A DNA stretch of 64,000 bases from Halomonas heilongjiangensis (GCF_002879645.1 NZ_PNRE01000019.1:62001-126000), one strand, 5' to 3'. Shown: positions 9,054-20,162, counted from the first letter of the stretch. Notes: generated by a model not told the origin, from the letters alone. Translations and numbers: made by a program.

Positions 9054-10088
9054 GTGATCAAGGTCGGAATCGTCGGCGGCACCGGGTACACCGGGGTCGA
9101 ATTGCTCAGGCTGCTGGCGCAGCACCCCGAGGTCGAGGTGGAGGCGATCACCTCCCGCTCCGAGACGGGCGTGCGCGTCGGCGACATGTACCCCAACCTG
9201 CGCGGCCACTACGACGACCTCGCCTTCAGCGAGCCCGACGCCGAGCGCCTCGGCGCCTGCGACGCGGTGTTCTTCGCCACCCCCCACGGGGTCGCCCACG
9301 CCCTGGCCGGCGAGCTGCTCGACAAGGGCACCCGGGTGATCGATCTCTCGGCCGACTTCCGCCTGCGCGACGCCGCGGAATGGGCCCACTGGTACGGCCA
9401 GCCCCACGGCGCCCCGGCGCTGCTCGACGAGGCGGTCTACGGCCTGCCGGAGATGCACCGTGAACGCATCCGCAAGGCGCGCCTGATCGCCGTGCCCGGC
9501 TGCTATCCCACCGCCGTGCAGCTCGGCCTGCTGCCGCTGCTCGAGGCCGGCCTGATCGACGCCGACCGGGTGATCGCCGACTGCAAGTCCGGTGTCACCG
9601 GTGCCGGCCGCGGTGCCAAGGTGCCCTCGCTGCTCGCCGAGGCCAGCGAATCGATGAAGGCCTACGGTGCCGGCGGCCATCGCCACCTGCCGGAGATCCG
9701 TCAGGGGCTCGGTGATGCCGCGGGCGGCCCGGTGGGACTGACCTTCGTGCCCCACCTGACGCCGATGATCCGCGGCATCCACGCCACCCTCTACGGGCGG
9801 CTCACCGCCGAGCCGGACGACCTCCAGGCGCTGTTCGAACGGCGCTTCGCGGACGAGCCCTTCGTCGACGTCATGCCCGCCGGCAGCCACCCCGAGACGC
9901 GCAGCGTCAAGGGCGCCAACCTCTGCCGTCTCGCCGTGCACCGCCCCGGCGACGGCGACACCGTGGTGGTGCTGTCGGTGATCGACAACCTGGTCAAGGG
10001 CGCCTCCGGCCAGGCGGTCCAGAACCTCAACCTGATGTTCGGCTTCGACGAACGCGCCGGCCTGTCGGCCCCCGCGCTGATGCCCTGA
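9054..10088 (+). CDS. argC: N-acetyl-gamma-glutamyl-phosphate reductase
   Basis: ArgC reduces N-acetylglutamyl-phosphate to the semialdehyde in arginine synthesis using NADPH. The 344-residue protein starts with the dinucleotide loop GGTGYTG (8-14) and carries the catalytic Cys in AVPGCYPTA (C150). GTG at 9054 is the start because GAAGGAGG lies 5 bases upstream. It stands alone on the plus strand, with erpA following after 120 bp, an order also seen in Pseudomonas. Confidence 0.96.
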   Translation: MIKVGIVGGTGYTGVELLRLLAQHPEVEVEAITSRSETGVRVGDMYPNLRGHYDDLAFSEPDAERLGACDAVFFATPHGVAHALAGELLDKGTRVIDLSADFRLRDAAEWAHWYGQPHGAPALLDEAVYGLPEMHRERIRKARLIAVPGCYPTAVQLGLLPLLEAGLIDADRVIADCKSGVTGAGRGAKVPSLLAEASESMKAYGAGGHRHLPEIRQGLGDAAGGPVGLTFVPHLTPMIRGIHATLYGRLTAEPDDLQALFERRFADEPFVDVMPAGSHPETRSVKGANLCRLAVHRPGDGDTVVVLSVIDNLVKGASGQAVQNLNLMFGFDERAGLSAPALMP

Positions 10089-10099
10089 TCTCACTCCCC

Positions 10100-10139
10100 T
10101 GGACATTGAGGGCGCCGAGGGAAGGTCCCTCCCACAAAA
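10100..10139 (-). repeat. REP-like palindromic element
   Basis: Read on the minus strand this 40-bp segment starts TTTTGTGGGAGGGAC and has a short perfect hairpin GAGGGA-N3-TCCCTC (10117-10131), followed by a GGCGCC stretch. A GTGGGAG head before an imperfect GC hairpin is the layout of Pseudomonas-type REP sequences, usually found between genes. It sits between the argC stop and the erpA promoter. I find only one copy in this window, so the repeat status is inferred from the pattern. Confidence 0.5.
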
Positions 10140-10140
10140 G

Positions 10141-10170
10141 TTGACCCTTTTGCTGGGGATTGGGGATAAT
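10141..10170 (+). promoter_or_regulatory. Predicted sigma70 promoter of erpA
   Basis: TTGACC at 10141-10146 and GATAAT at 10165-10170 are separated by 18 bases, close to the sigma70 consensus. Transcription would start about 35 bases before the erpA ATG. I do not see a convincing IscR site. Confidence 0.65.
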
Positions 10171-10210
10171 GGACGGTCGAATACTCCATTTCCCTTCAGG
10201 GAGCTCTTCC

Positions 10211-10564
10211 ATGAGCGGTGCCGAATCCTTCGTCCCCACCCCCTTGATGCTGTCGGACAGCGCCCGTGCGCGCCTCACGGCATTGATCGAGGAAGAGGGC
10301 AATGCCGAGCTGAAGCTGCGGGTCTACGTGACCGGCGGCGGCTGTTCGGGCTTCCAGTACGGCTTCGACTTCGCCGACGAGATCGCCGAGGACGACACCC
10401 TGATCCCCTTCGGCGATGTCGCCCTGGTGGTCGACCCGCTCTCCTACCAGTACCTGGTCGGCTCCACCGTGGACTTCGAGGAGGGGCTGGCCGGTGCCCG
10501 CTTCCTGGTCCAGAACCCCAACGCCACCACCACCTGCGGCTGTGGCGCGTCTTTCATGGTCTGA
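10211..10564 (+). CDS. erpA: A-type iron-sulfur cluster insertion protein ErpA
   Basis: The 117-residue protein has the three cluster-binding cysteines of A-type carriers (C45 in [12 protein letters not shown]109 and C111 in CGCGASF). ErpA hands Fe-S clusters to essential enzymes such as IspG/IspH and respiratory complexes. ATG 10211 (AGGGAG 7 bases upstream) is used instead of a farther upstream in-frame ATG at 10160, which would add 17 residues not typical of the family and would lie inside the promoter. The neighbour argC fits the Pseudomonas order. Confidence 0.93.
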   Translation: MSGAESFVPTPLMLSDSARARLTALIEEEGNAELKLRVYVTGGGCSGFQYGFDFADEIAEDDTLIPFGDVALVVDPLSYQYLVGSTVDFEEGLAGARFLVQNPNATTTCGCGASFMV

Positions 10565-10660
10565 TCCCCCGCTTCCCCGCGACTTGACGCTGTCATGGAA
10601 CCTCGCCAAGGTTGAAAGGGCGAATCCCACCGGTAAAAGTCCTACAAAACGGGGAGCCAC

Positions 10661-11449
10661 ATGAACAGATCCACCATCGCTTCATCGCTGCCGAAGCAAT
10701 CCGCACTGGCCGCCACCCTGGCGCTGGGCCTCGGCCTCGCCGGCCAGGGCATCGCCCAGACGCCCACCGTCAAGGTCGTCACCGACCCGAGTTTCGTCCC
10801 CTTCGAGATGATGGATCCGGACACCGGCGAGATGATCGGGTTCGACATGGACGTCATCAACGCCGTCGCCGAACGGGCCGGCTTCGAGGTGGACCTCACC
10901 ACCATGGAGTTTGCCGGGATCATTCCCGCGGTGCAGACCGGCAGTCAGGAGATCGCCATCGCCGGCGTGACCATCACCGAGGAACGCGCCGAGATCGTCG
11001 ACTTCTCCGACCCCTACTACGACTCCGGCCTGCAGATCATCGTGCGTGCCGACAACGACAGCGTCGAGACCATCGAGGACCTCGAGGGCATGTCCATCGC
11101 CACTCGTATCGGCTCCACCAGCTACGACTTCCTCGAGGAGACCCTGGGCGACCGCGCCGACATCACTCCCTACCCGGGCAACAGCGACATGTACATGGCG
11201 CTGCTCGGCCGCAACGTCGATGCCGCCTTCTACGACGCCCCCAATGTCGCCTACTTCTCCCAGACCCGCGGCGAAGGCCGCACCAAGGTGGTCGGGCCGC
11301 TCTACGAGGGCCAGCAATACGGCATCGTCTTCCACAAGGGCAGCCAGTGGGTCGAGCCGGTGAACCAGGCGCTGGCCGAGATGCGCGAAGACGGCACCTA
11401 CGACGAGATCTACGAGAAGTGGTTCGGCGAGTCGCCGAGCGACGACTGA
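10661..11449 (+). CDS. Periplasmic amino-acid binding protein, GlnH-like (ABC transporter)
   Basis: The 262-residue protein has an N-terminal signal peptide (hydrophobic [14 protein letters not shown], likely cleavage near residue 32) and the family-3 solute-binding fold. It is strikingly GlnH-like: FVPFE near the mature start, [41 protein letters not shown] and [10 protein letters not shown] at the end. It is the first gene of a three-gene ABC operon with permease and ATPase. Glutamine or a related polar amino acid is the likely ligand, but specificity cannot be proven from sequence. Confidence 0.87.
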   Translation: MNRSTIASSLPKQSALAATLALGLGLAGQGIAQTPTVKVVTDPSFVPFEMMDPDTGEMIGFDMDVINAVAERAGFEVDLTTMEFAGIIPAVQTGSQEIAIAGVTITEERAEIVDFSDPYYDSGLQIIVRADNDSVETIEDLEGMSIATRIGSTSYDFLEETLGDRADITPYPGNSDMYMALLGRNVDAAFYDAPNVAYFSQTRGEGRTKVVGPLYEGQQYGIVFHKGSQWVEPVNQALAEMREDGTYDEIYEKWFGESPSDD

Positions 11450-11535
11450 GCGACCAGTCGGCCTGAGCGGGGCCGGGCGGCAGGCGCTCCCGGCCCCGCG
11501 TCGTTTCCGGCCCCCGACACTCCGGAGAACCTCAC

Positions 11536-12207
11536 GTGGAAGTGACCTTTCAATTCGACTGGGCGGCGGCCCTGCGCTCGATTCCGCACCTGTTGCCGGG
11601 CATTCCCTGGACCCTGCTGATCTCCTTCGGCGGCCTGGCCATCGGCTTTTTCATCGGTATCTTCTTCGGCCTGCTGCGCATCAGCCCACTGCGCTGGCTG
11701 CGCTTTCCCGCCATCCTCTACATCGAGGTGTTCCGCGGCACCCCGATCCTGGTCCAGGTGCTGTTCATCTTCTACGGCCTGCCACAGCTCCTCGGCGGCC
11801 CGATCAACGCCCTCACCGCCGGCATCGCCGCCATCGCGGTCAACTCCGGCGCCTACATCTCCGAGGTGGTGCGTGGCGGCGTTCAGTCCATCGAGCGCGG
11901 CCAGCGCGAGGCGTCGCTGTCGCTGGGGCTCTCCCGCGCCCAGGCCTTCCGCTACGTGATCTGGCCCCAGGCCTTCCGACGCATGATCCCGCCCCTCGGC
12001 AACCAGGGCATCATCAGCATCAAGGACACCTCGCTGTTCTCGGTGATCGGCGTCGGCGAACTGGTGCGCCAGGGGCAGATCTACATCGCCACCACCTTCA
12101 CCGCCCTCGAGGTCTACTTCATGGTGGCCCTGATGTACCTGGCCATCACCTGGAGCCTCTCCATCGCGCTGCGCCTGCTCGAGCGCCGCGGCCTGGTCGG
12201 CCAGTGA
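11536..12207 (+). CDS. Amino-acid ABC transporter permease, GlnP/HisM type
   Basis: The 223-residue inner-membrane protein has about five transmembrane helices, the N-terminal LLPGIPWTLLISF typical of His/Glu/Gln permeases, the RGTPILVQ motif, and the EAA loop (REASLSLGLSRAQAFRYVIWPQA) that contacts the ATPase. The GTG start at 11536 has a CGGAGAA ribosome site. It lies between the binding protein and the ATPase of the same transporter. Confidence 0.9.
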   Translation: MEVTFQFDWAAALRSIPHLLPGIPWTLLISFGGLAIGFFIGIFFGLLRISPLRWLRFPAILYIEVFRGTPILVQVLFIFYGLPQLLGGPINALTAGIAAIAVNSGAYISEVVRGGVQSIERGQREASLSLGLSRAQAFRYVIWPQAFRRMIPPLGNQGIISIKDTSLFSVIGVGELVRQGQIYIATTFTALEVYFMVALMYLAITWSLSIALRLLERRGLVGQ

Positions 12208-12238
12208 AGGTCCACGAGACTGCTAGGGGAACCACCGC

Positions 12239-13006
12239 ATGACACAGAGCAAGACGACCACGACGCCCATCGTGCGCATGGCGAGGGTCAACAAGCACTT
12301 CGGTAACCTGCACGTGCTCAAGGATATCGACCTCGAGGTCCAGCCCGGCGAGGTGGTAGTGGTGATCGGCGCCAGCGGCTCCGGCAAGTCGACCCTGATC
12401 CGCTGCATCAACGGCCTCGAGGAGTTCCAGCAGGGCCATATCGAGGTCGACGCCAAGGAGTTGCTGCCCGACGGCAAGAGTGCCAGGGCGCTGCAGAAGA
12501 TCCGCACCGAGGTCGGCATGGTGTTCCAGCAGTTCAACCTCTTTCCCCATCTCAGCGTGCTCGACAACGTCATCCTGGCCCCCATGAAGGTGCGCGGCTG
12601 GAGCCGGGCGGATGCCGTCGAGACCGCCGAACGGCTGCTCGAGCGCGTCGGCATCGCCGACCAGAGTGCCAAGCATCCCGGCCAGCTCTCCGGCGGCCAG
12701 CAGCAGCGGGTGGCCCTGGCCCGGGCGCTGGCCATGGAACCGCGGCTGATGCTGTTCGACGAACCCACCTCGGCGCTCGACCCGGAGATGATCGGCGAGG
12801 TGCTCGACGCCATGCGTGAACTGGCGAAGGAGGGCATGACCATGGTGATCGTCACCCACGAGATGGGCTTCGCCCGCGAGGTGGCCGACCGGGTGATCTT
12901 CATCCACCAGGGGGAGATCGTCGAGCAGGCCCCCCCCGAACGACTCTTCGACTCACCGCAGAACGAACGCACCCGGAACTTCCTGTCACGGGTGCTCAAG
13001 CACTGA
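12239..13006 (+). CDS. Amino-acid ABC transporter ATPase, GlnQ type
   Basis: The 255-residue protein contains Walker A GASGSGKS (44-51), the Q-loop QQFNLFPH, the signature LSGGQQQR, Walker [15 protein letters not shown] and the switch His in VTHEMGFA. It powers the GlnH/GlnP-like transporter encoded just upstream. The gene ends at a strong intrinsic terminator, closing the operon. Confidence 0.93.
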   Translation: MTQSKTTTTPIVRMARVNKHFGNLHVLKDIDLEVQPGEVVVVIGASGSGKSTLIRCINGLEEFQQGHIEVDAKELLPDGKSARALQKIRTEVGMVFQQFNLFPHLSVLDNVILAPMKVRGWSRADAVETAERLLERVGIADQSAKHPGQLSGGQQQRVALARALAMEPRLMLFDEPTSALDPEMIGEVLDAMRELAKEGMTMVIVTHEMGFAREVADRVIFIHQGEIVEQAPPERLFDSPQNERTRNFLSRVLKH

Positions 13007-13031
13007 ATCCTGCCTTTCCGGCCACCTTCGC

Positions 13032-13061
13032 GGCCCTGTCGTCAACGACAGGGCCTTTTTT
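13032..13061 (+). terminator. Intrinsic terminator after the glnHPQ-like operon
   Basis: A near-perfect GC-rich stem (GGCCCTGTCGT paired with ACGACAGGGCC) is followed directly by a run of six T. It lies 26 bases after the ATPase stop codon. Confidence 0.9.
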
Positions 13062-13569
13062 CTGCCTGTGGACAGAATTCCTGCACAGGTCCTCTCCAAG
13101 GCGCTGAACCCCCCGCCACCGTCGGCTTCGTTGCACCCGCGAAGGGATGTTCACAGCTACGGGCACAAGCCCGGTAGCCGGCGGTGGACAAGCGGTGCGC
13201 CCGCGTCGCTGTGGGCAAGTCGCCATTCCGTCCACAGCCTCTCGACCAGCTGTACGCAGCCACCCGCCCCCTTGTCCAGCTCTTGGTCAACAATGCAACC
13301 AGTGGATAATAAAAGAGAAAACATGGTTATCCCCGGATTTTGTCCACACCTATAGTCACTACCACAACAGAACTTCTCTCTTTTATTCTGTTTTATCTGA
13401 TTAGCTGGCAAGCCCGCAGGCGGCCTTCGGCGAGACCCGGTGTGGAAAACCCTGACGATTACCCACAGGAGGTTTATACTGCCGGGCTGATTCGGACTCA
13501 CTTTCCGACGGTCCCTATCGACGACCCGAAACAACGACATCGGCGCCACGGCGCCAAACGAGGTGCACC
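13062..13569. other. DnaA-box-rich non-coding region: candidate origin or DnaA-binding regulatory region
   Basis: This gene-free stretch before mnmG holds many 9-mers close to the DnaA box TTATCCACA. One-mismatch sites are AGTGGATAA (13301), TTGTCCACA (13340), TGTGGAAAA (13441) and TTACCCACA (13459). Two-mismatch sites are TGTGGACAG (13067), GGTGGACAA (13183), TGTGGGCAA (13210) and TTATCCCCG (13327). An AT-rich tract spans roughly 13296-13405, suited to unwinding. Position ahead of mnmG-rsmG-parAB-atp is the classical origin neighbourhood. No dnaA gene is in the window and GATC sites are not enriched, so this is not an E. coli-style oriC; true origin function is unproven. Confidence 0.5.
13452..13480 (+). 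promoter_or_regulatory. Predicted mnmG promoter overlapped by DnaA-like boxes
   Basis: CTGACG (13452-13457) and TATACT (13475-13480) are spaced by 17 bases. The 9-mer TTACCCACA (13459-13467) lies inside the spacer and TGTGGAAAA (13441-13449) just upstream, so DnaA binding would be expected to affect this promoter. Confidence 0.5.
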
Positions 13570-15465
13570 TTGGAGTATCCCGACCGCTTTGACGTCATCG
13601 TCATCGGCGGTGGCCATGCGGGAACCGAAGCCGCTCTGGCCTCCGCTCGCATGGGCTGTCAGACCCTGCTGTTGACCCACAACATCGAGACGCTCGGCCA
13701 GATGTCCTGCAACCCCGCCATCGGCGGGATCGGCAAAAGCCACCTGGTCAAGGAGATCGATGCCCTGGGCGGTGCCATGGCGTCGGCCACCGACCTCGGC
13801 GGGATCCAGTTCCGGGTACTCAACGCCCGCAAGGGGCCCGCCGTACGCGCCACTCGCGCCCAGGCCGACCGGGTTCGCTACAAGGCGGCCATCCGCGGGA
13901 TGCTGGAGAACCAGCCCAACCTGACGCTGTTCCAGCAGGCCGCCGGCGATCTCATCGTCGATGGCGACACCGTGCGTGGCGTGGTCACCGAGACCGGCAT
14001 CCGCTTCCGCGGCGAGACCGTCGTGCTCGCCACCGGCACCTTCCTCGGCGGGGTGATCCATATCGGGCTCGACCGGAGTCGCGGCGGCCGCGCCGGGGAT
14101 CCACCGTCCAATGCCCTGGCCGAGCGGCTGCGGGCACTGCCGTTCCGGGTCGATCGCCTGAAGACCGGGACGCCGCCGCGCCTCGATGCCAGGAGTCTCG
14201 ATTTCTCGGTGCTCGAGGAGCAGCCCGGTGATACCCCGACGCCGGTGATGTCGTTCATGGGCCGGCGCGATCAGCATCCGCGCCAGGTGAGCTGCCACAT
14301 CGCCCACACCAACGAGCGTAGCCACGAGATCATCCTGGCCAACCTCGACCGCTCGCCGATGCATTCCGGGGTGATCGAGGGGGTCGGGCCGCGCTATTGC
14401 CCCTCCATCGAGGACAAGGTGCACCGCTTCGCCGACAAGGCGAGCCACCAGGTGTTCATCGAGCCCGAGGGCCTCGACACCCACGAGCTCTACCCCAACG
14501 GCATCTCCACCTCGTTGCCCTTCGACGTGCAACTGCAGGTGGTGCGCTCCATCGCGGGCCTCGAGAACGCCCATATCACCCGGCCCGGCTACGCCATCGA
14601 GTACGACTTCTTCGACCCGCGGGACCTCAGGCACTCCCTGGAGACGAAGTTTATCCACAACCTGTTCTTCGCCGGGCAGATCAACGGCACCACCGGCTAC
14701 GAGGAGGCCGGCGCCCAGGGGCTGCTGGCCGGGCTCAATGCCGCCCGGCGGGCCAAGGGGCTCGAGGCCTGGTGGCCACGCCGCGACGAGGCCTACCTGG
14801 GCGTGCTGGTCGACGACCTGATCACCCTGGGGACGAAGGAGCCCTACCGCATGTTCACCTCGCGGGCCGAGTACCGGCTGCTGTTGCGGGAGGACAACGC
14901 CGACCTGCGCCTCACCGAGACCGGCCGCGAACTCGGGCTGGTCGACGATGCCCGCTGGGCGGCCTTCGCCACCAAGCGCGAGGCCATCGAGCGGGAGAGC
15001 GCCCGGCTCAGGGCCAGCTGGGTGCAACCCGGCAGTGCGGCCGCCGAGGCCGTCGAGGCCAGGACCGGCAAGGCGCTGGCACGCGAGTACAGCCTGCTCG
15101 ACCTGCTCAAGCGTCCCGAGCTCGGCTATGGCGACGTGGCCGGGCTTGCCGGCCAGCCGGTGAGCGACGCCGCGGTCGCCGAACAGGTCCAGATCCAGGC
15201 CAAGTACCAGGGCTATATCGACCGTCAGCAGGACGAGATCGACCGGCTCAAGCGTCACGAGGCCACACCGCTGCCCACCGACCTCGACTATGACCGGGTC
15301 GAGGGGCTCTCCCACGAGATCCGTCAGAAGCTGGCCGCGGCCCGCCCCGAGACCCTGGCCCAGGCCTCGCGCATCTCCGGCGTGACCCCGGCGGCGGTCT
15401 CGATCCTGCTGATCCACCTCAAGAAGCGCCGGCTTCTCGAGAGCGGTCGGGTGGCCAACGCATGA
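13570..15465 (+). CDS. mnmG: tRNA uridine-5-carboxymethylaminomethyl(34) synthesis enzyme MnmG (GidA)
   Basis: MnmG with MnmE adds the carboxymethylaminomethyl group to wobble U34 of certain tRNAs, using FAD and NADH. The 631-residue protein begins with the FAD loop GGGHAG (13-18), has [23 protein letters not shown] and [11 protein letters not shown], and matches the usual length. Translation starts at TTG 13570 (GAGGTG four bases upstream), giving [14 protein letters not shown], the normal family start. A perfect DnaA box TTATCCACA occurs within the gene at 14651-14659. mnmE is not adjacent. Confidence 0.95.
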   Translation: MEYPDRFDVIVIGGGHAGTEAALASARMGCQTLLLTHNIETLGQMSCNPAIGGIGKSHLVKEIDALGGAMASATDLGGIQFRVLNARKGPAVRATRAQADRVRYKAAIRGMLENQPNLTLFQQAAGDLIVDGDTVRGVVTETGIRFRGETVVLATGTFLGGVIHIGLDRSRGGRAGDPPSNALAERLRALPFRVDRLKTGTPPRLDARSLDFSVLEEQPGDTPTPVMSFMGRRDQHPRQVSCHIAHTNERSHEIILANLDRSPMHSGVIEGVGPRYCPSIEDKVHRFADKASHQVFIEPEGLDTHELYPNGISTSLPFDVQLQVVRSIAGLENAHITRPGYAIEYDFFDPRDLRHSLETKFIHNLFFAGQINGTTGYEEAGAQGLLAGLNAARRAKGLEAWWPRRDEAYLGVLVDDLITLGTKEPYRMFTSRAEYRLLLREDNADLRLTETGRELGLVDDARWAAFATKREAIERESARLRASWVQPGSAAAEAVEARTGKALAREYSLLDLLKRPELGYGDVAGLAGQPVSDAAVAEQVQIQAKYQGYIDRQQDEIDRLKRHEATPLPTDLDYDRVEGLSHEIRQKLAAARPETLAQASRISGVTPAAVSILLIHLKKRRLLESGRVANA

Positions 15466-16121
15466 TACCGCCCCCCTTCGAGTCGACCGTCGGCACCCGC
15501 CTCGAACGCGGCCTGACCGAGCTGGGCATCGACGTGGATGACGAGCAGTCCCGTCGGCTGCTGGGCCTGCTGGCGCTGTTGCACAAGTGGAACCGCGCCT
15601 ATAACCTCACCGCGATACGCACGCCCGACGAGATGGTGGCCCGGCACCTGCTCGACAGCGCCGCGGTGCTGCCCTTCGTCCAGGGCCCGACCCTGCTCGA
15701 CGTGGGCTCGGGGCCGGGGCTGCCGGGGCTGGTACTGGCGATTCTCAGGCCGGACCTCGCGGTCACGCTGCTCGACAGCAACGGCAAGAAGGTACGCTTT
15801 CAACGCCAGGCCGTGCTGGAATTGGGGCTGACCAACGTCACCCCGGTGCAGGCCCGGGTCGAGGCGTTCGAGGGACGCTTCGACCAGGTGATCTCGCGGG
15901 CCTTCGCCAGCCTCGGTGATTTCATCGGTCTCACCGGCCATCTGCTCGCCCCGGGAGGCAAGTGGCTGGCCATGAAGGGGCCGGCCGTGGAGGACGAACT
16001 GGCGGGGCTGCCGGAAGACGTCGTCCCGGTCGCGAGGCACGCGCTCACGGTGCCCTTCGATGTCGGCAGTCGTCTGCTGGTGCTCCTCGAGCGTCGGGGG
16101 GCCACCCAGGCCCACCCGTGA
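15462..16121 (+). CDS. rsmG: 16S rRNA (guanine527-N7)-methyltransferase RsmG (GidB)
   Basis: RsmG methylates G527 of 16S rRNA with SAM. The 219-residue protein shows [13 protein letters not shown], the SAM-binding [16 protein letters not shown], and [13 protein letters not shown]. It overlaps the mnmG stop by four bases (ATGA), the typical coupled gidA-gidB arrangement. Loss of this gene gives low-level streptomycin resistance in other bacteria. Confidence 0.95.
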   Translation: MIPPPFESTVGTRLERGLTELGIDVDDEQSRRLLGLLALLHKWNRAYNLTAIRTPDEMVARHLLDSAAVLPFVQGPTLLDVGSGPGLPGLVLAILRPDLAVTLLDSNGKKVRFQRQAVLELGLTNVTPVQARVEAFEGRFDQVISRAFASLGDFIGLTGHLLAPGGKWLAMKGPAVEDELAGLPEDVVPVARHALTVPFDVGSRLLVLLERRGATQAHP

Positions 16122-16181
16122 GTTGTTCGTTCGAGGGGAGCGCCGCGTGTACATCCGTGTTTCCCAGCAAGGGAGTTGCCC

Positions 16182-16952
16182 GTGACCAAGATAATCGCCT
16201 TGACCAACCAGAAGGGCGGCGTGGGCAAGACCACCACCGCCGTCAATCTGGCCGCCAGCCTGGCGGCGCTGGACCGCCGCGTGCTGCTGGTCGATCTGGA
16301 TCCCCAGGGCCATGCCACCATGGGCAGCGGCGTGGACAAGCATGAGCTCGACGGCAGTGTGCTCGACGTGCTGCTGGGGGATCGGCGCTCCGCCGAGGTG
16401 ATCCTCGACTGTCCGGCGGCCGGCTTCGCGCTGCTGCCGGGCAACGGCGACCTGACCGCCGCCGAGGTCGAACTGCTCGACCGCGACGAGGGGCGTGAGC
16501 GTTGTCTGATCGAGGCGCTCTCCGACGTGGCCGGCGAGTACGACGTGGTGCTGATCGACTGTCCGCCGTCGCTCAACATGCTCACCGTCAATGCCCTGAC
16601 CGCCGCCCACGGCGTGCTGATTCCCCTGCAGTGCGAGTTCTACGCCCTCGAGGGGCTCTCGGCGCTGCTCGATACCGTCGAACAGATCAAGGACAGCGTG
16701 AACCGGGACCTGGAGGTCTACGGCATCCTGCGCACCATGTTCGACTCGCGCAACAGCCTGACCCGGGATGTCAGCAAGCAGTTGCGCGACTACTTCGGTG
16801 ACGCCCTGCTCAAGACCACCATCCCGCGCAACGTGCGGGTCGCCGAGGCGCCGAGCCATGGCCTGCCGGTGACCAAGTACGCGCGCTTCTCGCGCGGCAG
16901 CCAGGCCCACCGGGTGCTGGCCAAGGAGCTGATCCGCCGGCTGTCGCTGTAG
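16182..16952 (+). CDS. parA: Chromosome partitioning ATPase ParA (Soj)
   Basis: The 256-residue protein has the deviant Walker A KGGVGKTT (11-18), DLDPQGHATMGSG and the VLIDCPPSLNMLTVNAL Walker B. It is the short chromosomal ParA without an N-terminal HTH. GTG 16182 is preferred over TTG 16176 because GGGAG lies 6 bases before it. With ParB it segregates the origin region. It lies 60 bp after rsmG and 37 bp before parB. Confidence 0.94.
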   Translation: MTKIIALTNQKGGVGKTTTAVNLAASLAALDRRVLLVDLDPQGHATMGSGVDKHELDGSVLDVLLGDRRSAEVILDCPAAGFALLPGNGDLTAAEVELLDRDEGRERCLIEALSDVAGEYDVVLIDCPPSLNMLTVNALTAAHGVLIPLQCEFYALEGLSALLDTVEQIKDSVNRDLEVYGILRTMFDSRNSLTRDVSKQLRDYFGDALLKTTIPRNVRVAEAPSHGLPVTKYARFSRGSQAHRVLAKELIRRLSL

Positions 16953-16989
16953 GCCGAGCGCTGTAATCCGCTGTGATGAGGGAATGTCG

Positions 16990-17898
16990 ATGACGCGCAA
17001 TAAACGCGCCCTGGGACGCGGCCTGGATGCCCTGATCGGTGCCAATGCCCGCCGCCGCGAGAACCTGGATCTGCCGGGCGTCGACCCGACCCGGCCGGAG
17101 GAGGGCGAGGCGCCGGCAGCCGAGGAGCGGCTCGAACGCCTGCCGCTGGGCCAGCTCACCCGTGGCAAGTACCAGCCGCGGCGCGATATCCAGCCCGAGG
17201 CGCTGGAGGAACTGGCCGACTCGATCCGTGCCCAGGGCGTGATGCAGCCCATCGTGGTGCGTCCCGTCGGCGCGGAGCGCTACGAGATCATCGCCGGCGA
17301 GCGTCGCTGGCGCGCCGCCCAACTGGCGGAGCTGGACGTCATTCCCGCGGTCATCCGCGAGGTCAGCGACCAGGTGGCGCTGGCGCTGGCGCTGATCGAG
17401 AACATCCAGCGCGAGAACCTCAATCCGGTGGAAGAGGCGCTGGCCCTCAAGCGGCTGCTCGAGGAGTTCGAGCTCACCCAGCAGCAGGCGGCCGATGCGG
17501 TGGGCCGGTCCCGTGCCCAGGTCGCCAACCTGCTGCGCCTGCTGGCGCTGGACCCCGAGGTGCAGACCCTGCTCGAGCGCGGTGATCTGGACATGGGCCA
17601 CGCCCGGGCCCTGCTGGCGCTTTCCGGGGCCAAGCAGCGCAAGGCCGCCCACGAGGTGGTCAACAAGGACCTCACCGTCCGCGACACCGAAGCGCTGGTC
17701 AAGCGTCTCGCCGCCGGCGAGCCGCGCAAGGCCGAGCGGCCGACACCGAGCCCCGATGTAGCACGCCTCGAGACCCGGCTGGGTGAGCTGCTCGGCGCCC
17801 CGGTGAAGATTCAGCACGGCCGCGGGGGCAAGGGGCGGGTCACGATCCGCTACGCCAGCCTCGACGAGCTCGACGGTATCCTGGAGCACATCCGCTGA
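16990..17898 (+). CDS. parB: Chromosome partitioning protein ParB (Spo0J)
   Basis: The 302-residue protein starts RNKRALGRGLDALIG, a standard ParB N-terminus, followed by the CTPase/ParB-N motifs GKYQPRRD and IIAGERRWRAA, the helix-turn-helix LTQQQAADAVGRSRAQVANLLRL split across the DNA-binding domain, and a C-terminal dimerisation region. ATG 16990 is favoured over ATG 16984 because GAGG is then 8 bases away. ParB binds parS sites and loads as a CTP clamp. I could not find a consensus parS sequence in this window. Confidence 0.93.
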   Translation: MTRNKRALGRGLDALIGANARRRENLDLPGVDPTRPEEGEAPAAEERLERLPLGQLTRGKYQPRRDIQPEALEELADSIRAQGVMQPIVVRPVGAERYEIIAGERRWRAAQLAELDVIPAVIREVSDQVALALALIENIQRENLNPVEEALALKRLLEEFELTQQQAADAVGRSRAQVANLLRLLALDPEVQTLLERGDLDMGHARALLALSGAKQRKAAHEVVNKDLTVRDTEALVKRLAAGEPRKAERPTPSPDVARLETRLGELLGAPVKIQHGRGGKGRVTIRYASLDELDGILEHIR

Positions 17899-17981
17899 GT
17901 TCTCCGCGACGGGCTGTCGACAGGATCTGCACCTTTGGTCGAAAAGTGAGCGGCTATCGCGTGAAATCGGCGCCGTGTCGG

Positions 17982-18010
17982 TTGAAGGCCCGGGGGGGCT
18001 TCCCTATAAT
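17982..18010 (+). promoter_or_regulatory. Predicted sigma70 promoter of the atp operon
   Basis: TTGAAG (17982-17987) and a consensus TATAAT (18005-18010) are separated by 17 bases, upstream of atpI and 84 bases after parB. This is the best promoter match in the window and suits a constitutive, strongly expressed operon. Confidence 0.75.
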
Positions 18011-18082
18011 CCGCGGTGGTTTGCCTGCGCCCTCCGGGGCGTGAAATGTCATGACACGCAGTTCGGCAGCGGATCCGGCAAC

Positions 18083-19323
<1,241 letters not shown>

Positions 19324-19358
19324 ACCCGAGCAACGCTTGCAACTTCATCAACCAATAA

Positions 19359-19619
<261 letters not shown>

Positions 19620-19691
19620 CGACAGCACCGAGCGCGCCGCGCTCGGTTTGCTCGTTTCCGGTCGCCACGAATCCGTCAGAGGTACATCCCT

Positions 19692-20162
19692 GTGAATATC
19701 AACATGACGCTTATCGGGCAGACGATCGCCTTCGCGATCTTTGTCTGGTTCAGCATAAAGTACGTGTGGCCGCCGATCAGCAATGCGCTCCATGAGCGCC
19801 AGCGGAAGATCGCCGATGGCCTCGACGCGGCCAGCCGTGCGACGCGTGACCTCGAGCGTGCCCAGGAGCAGGCTTCCGAGACCCTGCGCGAAAGCAAGGA
19901 ACAGGCCTCCCAGATTCTCGAGCAGGCGCACAAGCGGTCTTCCCAGATGATCGAGGAAGCCCGCGAGCAGGCCCGAGCCGAAGGCGAGCGCCTGGTGGCC
20001 AGTGCCCGCGCCGAGATCGGGCAGGAAGTCAATCGCGCCAAGGACGAGCTCCGTGCCCAGGTATCGACGCTCGCCGTCACCGGTGCCGAGCGTGTCCTGG
20101 AAGCCTCCATCGATGAGAAGGCGCATCGCAAGCTGCTCGACAAGCTTGCCGCCGAACTGTGA
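19692..20162 (+). CDS. atpF: F1Fo ATP synthase subunit b
   Basis: The 156-residue protein has one N-terminal membrane helix ([23 protein letters not shown]) and then a long charged coiled coil forming the peripheral stalk. The GTG start at 19692 matches the E. coli N-terminus (MN-N-T-GQ-IAF). It lies between atpE and atpH. Confidence 0.95.
   Translation: MNINMTLIGQTIAFAIFVWFSIKYVWPPISNALHERQRKIADGLDAASRATRDLERAQEQASETLRESKEQASQILEQAHKRSSQMIEEAREQARAEGERLVASARAEIGQEVNRAKDELRAQVSTLAVTGAERVLEASIDEKAHRKLLDKLAAEL

Noticed and set aside
8001..10106. Frame of about 700 codons on the minus strand opposite argC
   Set aside because: argC on the other strand has full domain evidence; the antisense product is low-complexity and its distal part is a frame-shifted reading of the ClC gene.
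11527..11545. CACGTG centre with partial arms at the start of the permease gene, considered as parS
   Set aside because: The flanks differ from the parS consensus at too many positions and the site overlaps the GTG start.
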